A stretch of DNA of 64,000 bases from Nannobrachium achirus. Lineage: Eukaryota > Chordata > Actinopteri > Myctophiformes > Myctophidae. The translations under genes were made by a program, and so were the position numbers. The notes beneath the pieces are model-generated. The model had not been told where the DNA came from. It searched no databases and saw only the letters and a program-made list of their open reading frames with translations. The stretch lies in NCBI GenBank assembly GCA_963921795.1, contig OY997640.1:54623321-54687320 (forward strand). Reading direction: 5' to 3'. How positions within the stretch are numbered: the first letter of the stretch is position 1; each line of letters opens with the position of its first letter. This document shows positions 55,542 to 64,000 of the stretch, one piece after another.

Positions 55542-58076
55542 TTAAAACATAATAATGCATTTATTTCCATCAAAGAAGAAAGGGGGCGGTGGTTACCATT
55601 CATCCGAATGGCCTTTATATCTTCCTGTCTGGCCCAGTACAAAAGAAAAAAAAAGAAACACGTGTTGGCTGTTGCCATGGTGTTTGTCTACAAAAAAGAA
55701 TGTACCTTATGCACCTGTACACAAGATGTAACAAAGAACCTCCTTGAACCAACTGGCAACTCCCAACAGTTGAAATAATGTCCAGCATCTCTTAAAGGCA
55801 GCAAGAACCGAGAGGCAGCGTTTCTAAATTCACCCCGTATCACCTTATTCTCTACTATCTGAGGAGTGGGATTGGTTAGTAGGCTCAGTAGGTTCTTATA
55901 GTCCCTCCTCAATCCCCAAAGCCCAGTTTTACCATGGCATTGATGCAAAACAAAGAATACTGACAAGGCAGACGGTGGCCAGATTACCAAGCCATTTATA
56001 AGCAAAGATGAAAAATGGCAAAATTCCTGCCTAAATGCTTCTAAAGATGCAGTCTCCCAAATCACTATAATATAACAACCCATCAACAGCCAATAATACA
56101 CCTACCGTACATCCCCACAATCCTACATAGTACTTACATTAGTTTAATTATAACACCCACCAAAAGGCATTAATATACCTATGTTAGTCTATACTTACAT
56201 TAGATTATCAGGCGTAGAGTCAAATTCCCCAGAGCCAACTACAGTATGGTAACTATTTTTGCATGCATAGGCCTTTACAAGGTTAAGATTGATCTAAATC
56301 CTCATTATGGTTAAACAAATGATACCGTAAATGGTTCAACAAATGATACCGTAAATGGTTCATGGCAATATACTACTCACTTTTGTATCAACAATACTTG
56401 GGGTAAATACTGGGTAAAATAGAACACTTCAAAATCCTTTGTCTCAAGGTCACTCACTACACAGCTAAGTCCTCAGTGTTACTATAATTAACTGTTAATT
56501 GAATGCAGAGTTAACCACTCAGGATGATGTGACTTTGTATCCATCCAGTTACACTTTTAAAACATTTAGTTTCAAGGTCGCTATCCATCCAGTTACTGTG
56601 CTTTGGCGTTGAAGGCCAGAGTAGATTGGTGGACGTGAGGTACGAGTGAGTCGTGCGTTGGAGTTGACGTGTGAATACATGCCCCACTGACAAAGACAAA
56701 CACACACACATACACAAACACACCCCTAGAGATTGATGTAAGACTGAACATCACAGGACCTCTGTCAGGTCAGGCCCAGAGTCCACGCGGGCTTGTGAAA
56801 TATGCACTGGCTTGGCAAAGACACACTTTCACACATGTATTAGAAAATATGTATCGAGCATGGTTTGAGGTTAGGAGAAGCGAATGAACAACGTCTTGAA
56901 GGATCAATTCATAAGCACACTGACATAAAAATAAAGGTTTGAGAGTTGAGTTGAGGTTTTGCTGAATAATACACATTAGAATCCTGTTTTCCCGAGTGTT
57001 AATTTAACTGTGCTATAGCCAACCTCCATTACTACACCCCAACCTCCATGGTCAACGCTCTGCTTCCCAACATCTATCTAGTACTTAGGAGCGATCTGAC
57101 CTCAGAGATCGGGAATTTCGTACACATGTTCTAGCACACACAATGCAATTGCAATTGAACCCTGGTCACACTCTCGCAGTAAGAGGAGGAGCGAGCTGGA
57201 TTCCTGTGTTCTTCAGATGGGAGGTCCACTCGCTTCTTCTCGCCACTGTGCTAAATGGGCCACTTAATGAGGGCCACTTAATGACCCCTAAACCCCCCCA
57301 CCCCCATCCCACACCCTTACCCCCTGTCCCATGGGAGTCTCTGCACCTTTACCTGCTGGTGTCTTTCAGAATGTCAGTTTGTCTCCTAGACTGTGCTGCC
57401 TGTTTTACAGATCCCTCTCACTCTGCTGCGAGAGGTTAAGGTTACTAGTAATGGAGGTAAATCTCACAACACCTACCAATATTCTCTATCTCCTCTCGTT
57501 CTTTCTCCCTCTCCCTCTCTCTATCATAATTTCTCACCTTCTTCCCCCACTTGTCCCAACACTCGTTCTCTGCTTCTAGTACATGGTTGCTCCTCCTGTC
57601 CTCCATCCTATTCTCTTCCTAGAGTTATTTTGTTTTTGCTTGTCTTCGTGCCAAAGAGCATGGTCTAAACATAATACAAACTGTGGCTTTGTACCTTTAT
57701 AATGTATGTATTCTCATTTTGAATTTGTGTTGTGTTTTCTCTGAGGTAAGAGTATTTAAGTACACAACATGAATGGGTTTCGGATCCACAATGTATTAAA
57801 CTATTTTCTTTTTTTGTGATGATGACATGTGTGAGTTCGACAGCTCAGTCAACATTTCCTTGATAAGCCAAATCATAGTCTTAAATGCCTTAAGACTGAA
57901 GGGTTCTATTAATGATACGCAAGATGCACCACAATCCTTACACTATACCTGTTGAGTGATGTATTTGACAGAGCTGAAGACAATGGAAGTGTGGTGTCTG
58001 ATTTCAGATTATCACATTCAATTCATGTCTGTCAGTCTAAGTCTGATATGGATATGATATGACTGAAGCATAATTT

Positions 58077-58080
<4 letters not shown>

Positions 58081-58151
<71 letters not shown>
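58081..58151. repeat. (CA)n microsatellite
   Basis: Uninterrupted CA run of about 70 bp after GCG. Confidence 0.95.
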
Positions 58152-58155
<4 letters not shown>

Positions 58156-58842
58156 TGTGGATGTACTTCACCATGCTTGGCTGCCTCTTGGAGAATTTAT
58201 CCCTGGAGTATGCCTCACTCATGTGTTAAGCTTACGTCATGTTCTCTCTGTTATTATTCTGGCCCCAGTGGTTATACCCAGTAGGTCAGAGTGCCTCACT
58301 GGCTTCGTTAGGGCTAATTGTTATACTCATTGGATGACTGTGTTACCTGACAAAAATAGCATTTATATTCTGTTGAGCAACCATGTCAACAAGCGTCTAC
58401 AAAGTAGACCTTAAAGTTACTTTCCTTAGGCTTTTTAGAGTAGAAGTTAATAACAACAAAAAACAATAAAGAAGAGCTGAATGTCACAGAAACCATGCTC
58501 TTCCAAGTTCAGAGAGATCCAATTAATTCATTATGAGTGTGAGTTGTAAATGTTTACCAGTTGTTCCTTAATCTTGGTACATACAAAGTCTACTCAAAAG
58601 AACAGGATTGCTCTTGGTTCCCCCTTTCGGTGAAAGGATGTCCATTTTGGACAGAGGCAGCCAATGTCATGTCATGGAAAGTCACAAGTCTGAGGTCCTG
58701 ACAAAACACACAGTAATAACTGACATATCATATCATAAACTGTACATCATTGTGTTTATGCAATAGATTAACAGACAGGCATCAGGTTATGAGTGCGTGC
58801 TAAGGAAACACAATCTGTCTTTTAAAAATCCTCTCCTTTTAC

Positions 58843-59352
58843 TAGGCATGGGCATTCTCCGAGTCGAGTAGTGGAGTTGATTAGTCGCACATATCTTCTC
58901 GTTTTATTTTTAGAACGCCCAACATAAATAAACAAGTGCCAACATGTGCCTCCTGAGAAAGACGGAGGCAGGGTTGGTCACAGCAGAAGAGAGGAATGCG
59001 CCACACACTCATAGTTCCAATGCAAACATACAGTATACTTCCGGAGGTCCTCGTCAGGACATGATGAATTCACTCACTCAGCAATCATTACATTGTAAAG
59101 ATACTTTTTGCTAGCCCTTTTCCCCCTAGACAATGCGCTGTAATTAGAGCTAAATTACTTTAAGTGATCCTTATGAACCAGCCACACCAGTTATATTGAC
59201 TAATAGACAGACATTTCATCTTAATCAGCAGGCATGAAGTGTCTAAAATGAGAAAAATACCACCATCACATTAATCGTAAACTGGTTGCCGTCGACAACC
59301 TTTCCACTGCACACCAGCTATTCGACTAGTAGACTCTTAATGCCCATCCCTA
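58843..59352. mobile_element. hAT-type MITE, 510 bp, perfect 8-bp TSD
   Basis: The ends are TAGGCATGGGCATTCTCC and TTAATGCCCATCCCTA. The direct duplication CCTTTTAC is at 58835-58842 and 59353-59360. GAGTCGAGTAG is near one end and CGACTAGTAGACTC near the other. It lies about 100 bp upstream of an rnf24 exon. Confidence 0.93.
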
Positions 59353-59458
59353 CCTTTTACAGGATGTTCTGATCTGTCATTATGTATGTGAGTGCTAGAC
59401 CATGTTGAAGTGGTTCATCTACTAATCAAAGAGATGTTTTCTCTCTTCATCTTCCCAG

Positions 59459-59501
59459 GTTACGGCACCAGGCACACAAAGAGCTGTATGCATACAAACA
59501 G
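59459..59501 (+). CDS. rnf24: RNF24, second coding exon (cytosolic linker)
   Basis: A 43-bp exon between AG (59457-59458, after CTTCATCTTCCC) and the donor GTAAAC at 59502. The first base completes the arginine codon left by the previous exon. Fourteen codons then read LRHQAHKELYAYKQ, identical in layout to the juxtamembrane linker of vertebrate RNF24, where a basic stretch follows the membrane span. It ends on a codon boundary (phase 0). The small size is normal for this gene. Phase agreement with both neighbours makes it secure despite its length. Confidence 0.95.
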
Positions 59502-60458
59502 GTAAACAACCCCTTGACTGACACATACTGTATACACATGATCAGCTCTAAGGCAGCCATGGAAGGTTTCATGTAGTGGCCTCCTTTGTTAAAATACTGT
59601 TCAATGACAAAGTGTCAAAGACTGTGGGAGAATGAGAGAACGGATATAGCCACTCTACACTCTCCCCTCTAAGATCCTTAGTCCCACTGAGTAATATGTA
59701 TGTCACAGGAGCGAAATGGCCACAATGTGCTTGTCACTGATCTTGTTTTTGTCACAGTGACCTTAAATGCAGAGTGACCAAGAACATCAACAACACACCT
59801 GTCCTTCTTTTAAGTAATAGCAGTATGAGGACCTGTTTATGAGCCTAACAAACAAACAAAAAAACACAGACACTTTCTTTCATACCTTCCAACCGACTGA
59901 TCTTCCAACTTCATATGACTGCCAGTTTGCAGTTAAGAGTTCTGTAATAAAAAAATCAGCCTTGGTGGCTCATAACACAGGTGACTTTTTTTTCCCCCAA
60001 TGCGATATCGACTGATAGCTCAGCGCCAGTAAGATTTTAAACCAAATATCATCCTTGGTGGCTCATTCAGCACAAAAGTGAATGAACTTGGTGCCCTGTC
60101 TCAGTGTTTGAGTGTTCCATCATCCATTTGTCTACTTTATCTGGCATGTGCACATAAACGTTCAGACATGGTTAATAACACATCACAAACTCCCCGTTGT
60201 AACACCTACTTCTGATTTATGGTGCATGCTGTGTCGCACACCGACATAGCAGATCTATTTGAATCTATTTGAATTTTTTTGTTTTAAATGTTGATGATTG
60301 CATCTTACAAGTTGGCTTGTTTTAACTAATTTATTTAAATTACATATTAATGTATGTATTATAAGTGACACAAAAAGGGTGTATATGTGTATATTATATG
60401 TATATATTATATATATATATTCTTTTACCAAACATTTTCCTGGCAAGCTAGGCAAATG

Positions 60459-60462
<4 letters not shown>

Positions 60463-60529
<67 letters not shown>
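60463..60529. repeat. (TC)n microsatellite
   Basis: Uninterrupted TC run of about 66 bp. Confidence 0.95.
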
Positions 60530-60532
<3 letters not shown>

Positions 60533-60718
60533 ATTTGCATAGAGATGCTAAGTCACACCCACGTTCACATTCCCTCATCCCTCTCTCCACCTCGTGGGCC
60601 AATTAGAAAAGCTGTGAATTTAACAGGGTTTGCTAACTGAGCTGCTTATGTAAGACCACCAGGTTACCTCACACAAGCATATTTGCACGTAAGCAGACCC
60701 TCAGGGGATACAAGGGAT

Positions 60719-60724
<6 letters not shown>

Positions 60725-60803
<79 letters not shown>
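60725..60803. repeat. (CA)n microsatellite
   Basis: Uninterrupted CA run of about 78 bp. Confidence 0.95.
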
Positions 60804-60805
<2 letters not shown>

Positions 60806-61092
60806 TGTACAGTACATACAGTATATTACCCACATATACACAGGCTCTCACCTGATCCCACAACGTAGATCTTCTATTTTGGAAAAAATTACAAAAATCA
60901 TCAAATTGTTGAATATTTCCATCTTGGTGATGACATGCCAAGAATATGCATGCCAAAGTGGTTATGTGTCTGTTTAAATGTTACATTTAGTGCTTTTCTT
61001 TGGTTGCTTGCTTGGTGTAGTAGTGTGGTATACTTTATTTCATAGCTGTAGTTTGTTCTGTTCTCCTCTAACCTTTCATTGTATCCCTCTAG

Positions 61093-61134
61093 GTTATACA
61101 GAAGGAAAAAGTCAAAGAACTAAACTTACATGAG
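61093..61134 (+). CDS. rnf24: RNF24, third coding exon (linker before RING)
   Basis: A 42-bp exon between CTCTAG (AG 61091-61092) and the consensus donor GTAAGT at 61135. Fourteen codons read VIQKEKVKELNLHE, matching the conserved segment just before the RING-H2 finger in RNF24 (mammals have VILKEKVKELNLHE). It starts and ends in phase 0. The next residues of the family (LCAVCLEDF, start of the RING) are not encoded anywhere that I can find between 61135 and 64000, so the RING exon or exons lie outside the window and the gene is truncated by the window edge, not broken. Confidence 0.95.
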
Positions 61135-61337
61135 GTAAGTACACATTATCCTCCCTCTCACATCATGTTTCCTACCATCAGCTGTTGAATTGAAGTGAGA
61201 ACCACCTCCACGTAGGCAGACCTAGCGGTCAGGAACATTCTGTACCTGGAGTCACACTGGAACATATAGTGTGCTGCTGTCTTAGCACATTTTGGATTAA
61301 CCACCCATAAATGGGTGTCACGCTCGCACAATGACTG

Positions 61338-61414
61338 CCGTTGGCATGATTTTCCCCCTTATTTTACCTTATTTCACCTCCACTGGGAGGTGAAATAAGG
61401 GGGGGAAATCATGC
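61338..61414. repeat. Hairpin with (A/T)(C/G)-rich stem
   Basis: GGCATGATTTTCCCCCTTAT, then TTTACC and TTATTTCACCTCC, pairs with GGAGGTGAAATAAGG, then GGGGAAATCATGCC around ACTG. The left arm has about ten extra bases. Confidence 0.8.
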
Positions 61415-62321
61415 CCTTGTTAACTGCACATTACCATGGGTGTTGAGCAGTTATTTATACACGTAAATCTAAAAACACCTCTACTTCATATCTACACCAG
61501 TTAAAGAAACTCGCACATGACAGCTGCCCCAGTGCAGGGGCTGGCCACTGAGCAGTTCAAAAGGAGCCATTTGGGGGTTGCTCACGGTCAGTGTAGTGGT
61601 AGTTTACTTGAGAAGGGACATTATTTCTCTATCATTTCACCGTAGGGGAATCTTTCAGGGAAATGGACATCATTTCTCCCCTAACATTATTTCTCTCACT
61701 TGCATGCTGCCACATCAACCACATCACACAGTACCTTCACACAGTTGATTGAAAGGTCATGACTCTATTAAAGGCACAGTATCAACACGAGTCTCAACCC
61801 CTGCTAATAGATGACCAATGAAATGGTCCTCCTCCAGGCCACCAAGATTCCTGTTATGCAATGTGTAACTAGAGCAGCCCACAGAGCCCAGTGCTCTATG
61901 TTCCAGCGCCTGTGACCAGCTGCTGGGCTTTGGGGTGTCTGTGTCCGAATAAGCACACTTGGCATATACTGCAAGCATGTGCCAATTGTGTGAAAATGTG
62001 AATGGGTGGTATTCTACTAGGAACTAGTGGATTGAGAGACTCATTGTAGCCTGAAAGGGCACAAGTTCAAATTCTAGTCTCAAGTTCAGGTTTTTTGTCA
62101 AACTGCCCTTGAGCAAGACAATGAACCCAGTTATGTTGTGTGCCATGTGTTGTTTAGGAGTGAGGTTGTTGAAACCATACATAGTCCTTTTTTGTGATTC
62201 TGTTACTTACTTAACTCCTGTGAGTCAATATTTCTTTTTTTGACAATGGTCTTTTGTAGATGATTAATCTGCAAAATCAGGAGTTCAGTCAGTGTCCTGC
62301 ATAAGGAGAGGACACAAGACA

Positions 62322-62689
62322 GGACCTATATTTTCGTCCATGCCTTACCCCTTATCCCTACAACTTCTGTGTAGGTAGCAGTACGTTGGGCAATATGGAC
62401 ACAATTATGAACAAAATACCTCTATGGGTATTGTGACGATAATGTGTGGGGATCACTATTGGTGCTTTCACATACATACTGTACATACCCCTTATGCCTA
62501 AACGTCTTTGCCTTTTTGTACTATTTTGAAAAACATTTTAAAACACCCAAATACTACATCGACACATTGTGAGCTTGTAGATCAGATATTTTAACTATTT
62601 AAACATTTGTTTCAAAATAGTAAAAAAAAAAGAAAAAGAAAAAAAAAGTTTAGGGATAAGGGGTAAGGCATGGACCAAAATAGGGCCCC
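62322..62689. mobile_element. TIR element with palindrome arm
   Basis: Left end GGACCTATATTTTCGTCCAT, then GCCTTACCCCTTATCCCTA. Right end TAGGGATAAGGGGTAAGGCA, then TGGACCAAAATAGGGCCCC. The inverted ends are about 40 bp long. A single CAGATCTAC-family arm (CATTGTGAGCTTGTAGATCA) lies at 62565-62584. No target duplication was identified. Confidence 0.7.
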
Positions 62690-62947
62690 AGTTGTTAAAA
62701 AAAATACACTAAGGGACTTGGGGACAATATTGGCATCTTAATTCTTAACCATTAAGGCTAACTCACACTTTGGCAAAGACATGCCTATTTTCAGTGAAGA
62801 CAGTGTTGACACATCTTCGCTGTAGTATTCAGCCCCCCCCCCCTACCATGGACAGCCTCCCTCTAGCACAAGGGTGTTAATGAAATACTATCAGATAGCA
62901 CCTGTATGCTTGGCGGTCTGCACTATGCCACCCGATTGATCACCACA

Positions 62948-63351
62948 TAGGGCTGTCACAATTATTACATAATCGTCCAATCGTGATTTTTTTTACATAA
63001 TCGTGATTATTTTTCATAATCGTCATAATCGTTTCCATGTTGAAAAATGTTCATATATTTAAAAGAAAGTCAAAAATAGTGGAAATAGCAGATCTACAAT
63101 GCGACGCGTTGTGAGCTTGTAGATCGGCTATTTCCACTATCAATGTTCTTTTTAAAGCATACGTTGTCAAATAATGTCAGTAATTTCTTTGTATATTTAG
63201 GTTATGTGTCATATCTACCATGTGCAACTTCAAAGCCTAAAAGCCAAACAGAAATGTAATTGTCAACGACAAAAACACAATAAAATCGTTAATCGCAATT
63301 ATTTGAGTGACAAATATCGTCATGTAAAATGTCATAATCGTGACAGCCCTA
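62948..63351. mobile_element. hAT-type MITE, 404 bp, perfect 8-bp TSD
   Basis: The ends are TAGGGCTGTCACAATTAT and ATAATCGTGACAGCCCTA. The direct duplication TCACCACA is at 62940-62947 and 63352-63359. Repeated CATAATCGT motifs lie near both ends. A CAGATCTAC-family palindrome (63076-63140) sits in the middle. Confidence 0.94.
63076..63140. repeat. CAGATCTAC-family palindrome inside a hAT MITE
   Basis: ATAGTGGAAATAGCAGATCT, then ACA (63076-63098), pairs with TGTAGATCGGCTATTTCCAC, then TAT (63118-63140), with one mismatch. The outer ATAGTGG/CCACTAT pairing is private to this copy. The inner part is no longer symmetric (ATGCGACGCGTTGTGAGCT). Confidence 0.88.
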
Positions 63352-64000
63352 TCACCACATCTTGTCATCGTAGCTGGAATTTCTCTGCTATGCTTTTTTT
63401 TTTTCTTTTTTGTATTATTATTATTATTGGAAAGTGAGAGACTGCTACAGATGGTCACATGGATGACAGGGTGTGGGACAGAAGGAGCCACACTGTTTGG
63501 CATCATTTAAAACAATAACACTCACACAAGCAAGCCTAAGGGGGCTGACCCAGTTTTTGGAAGCCACCAAGGCAGAGGAAAACCGGTAAAACATGACATA
63601 GACCGAGTTCCTTGAAAGAAATATGGGCAGATATGAATAAAATATCTGGGAATGGTAGTGCTCACCAATTTACCCTTTTGAGTCATGTGTAGTTATGTAC
63701 TGTAGGTTAGTAGGACCATGTAATCATGAAAACAACCTCTGACCTCAATATGTAACCAAGTTCCTGTGTAGTTTACCATCTATTCTAAACCTGATAAACT
63801 GTAGCTGCTGTATTTTATACTGATAAATTAATACAGCAATAATAACCTAATAACAACCTATAGCATTTGGTTTTTGGACAACTTCTGTGTAGGCAGTACG
63901 TTGGGCAATATGGACAAAATTATGAACAACTAGAAGCAGTGCTCTTCCGAGCACAGGTCTCCACCAGGCCACACAAATCGGCCTGTTATAGCGCCACCAT

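Larger units (their letters stand above)
54009..59458 (+). other. rnf24 intron between coding exons 1 and 2
   Basis: Phase-2 intron of about 5.45 kb. It carries MITEs at 55122 and 58843 and a (CA)n at 58081. The remaining sequence (54010-55120, 55545-58075, 58155-58840) shows no gene. Confidence 0.8.
59502..61092 (+). other. rnf24 intron between coding exons 2 and 3
   Basis: Phase-0 intron of about 1.6 kb with two large microsatellites (60463-60529, 60725-60803) and ATATAT-rich DNA at about 60380-60420. No other feature was recognised. Confidence 0.8.
61135..64000 (+). other. rnf24 intron after third coding exon, open at window end
   Basis: At least 2.9 kb with no exon recognised. It contains a hairpin (61338-61414), a SINE-like stretch near 62025-62085 (GGGCACAAGTTCAAATTCTA resembling a B box), TIR elements at 62322 and 62948, and at 63880-63930 a repeat of 62370-62410. 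The last 70 bases, ending GCGCCACCAT, look like the start of the repeat type seen at 19475-20460. Confidence 0.75.

Noticed and set aside
55688..56101. Minus-strand 137-residue frame in an rnf24 intron
   Set aside because: Protein-length, but without recognisable domain, start context or splice support. Left unannotated.
61135..64000. Search for the rnf24 RING-H2 exon
   Set aside because: No segment encoding the expected C-x2-C...C-x-H-x2-H pattern with splice sites was found, so it is considered outside the window.

Overview
The window looks like a piece of a ray-finned (teleost) fish chromosome. The evidence is an intron-containing vertebrate gene, many long (CA)n/(TG)n microsatellites, tRNA-headed fish SINEs, L2-type LINE remnants and very many short non-autonomous DNA transposons. 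The exact species cannot be read from the sequence, and no prokaryotic gene organisation is present.

Only one gene is firmly recognised. It is the plus-strand orthologue of rnf24 (RING finger protein 24), a small Golgi/endomembrane protein. Three consecutive coding exons are present (53859-54008, 59459-59501, 61093-61134), with matching splice phases and the family's N-terminal sequence, membrane segment and linker. The RING-H2 exon or exons must lie beyond position 64000. A CpG-rich region ending in a strong splice donor (about 32600-33356) is the likely promoter and non-coding first exon, giving a first intron of about 20 kb. A second donor-ending segment (to 52453) could be an alternative 5' exon. 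If spliced to the first coding exon it would add eight in-frame residues before the usual methionine.

Positions 1-32500 are repeat-rich intergenic DNA: 230-bp direct repeats carrying CCATATATGG palindromes (1-1090), foldback elements (1434-2392, 3914-5606), a cluster of hAT-type MITEs with clean 8-bp target-site duplications (9374-11532), an RPA70-like coding remnant beside an inverted repeat (16577-17136), tandem duplications (18612-19474), a 275-bp-armed inverted repeat (24699-25312) and a palindromic MITE (30748-31068). Positions 33400-64000 are rnf24 introns with further MITEs, SSRs, L2 remnants and a perfect-looking 291-bp tandem duplication (48595-49176).

The most unusual signal is a dispersed family of compact palindromes built on AGCAGATCTACAAGCTC and its reverse complement. 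About twenty full, damaged or single-arm copies occur across the window. In the best copies (3543-3635 and the perfect 66-bp palindrome 5949-6014) the two arms match each other even where they differ from other copies, and the matching extends into flanks that are unique to each locus. That is not how an ordinary MITE with direct target-site duplications looks.
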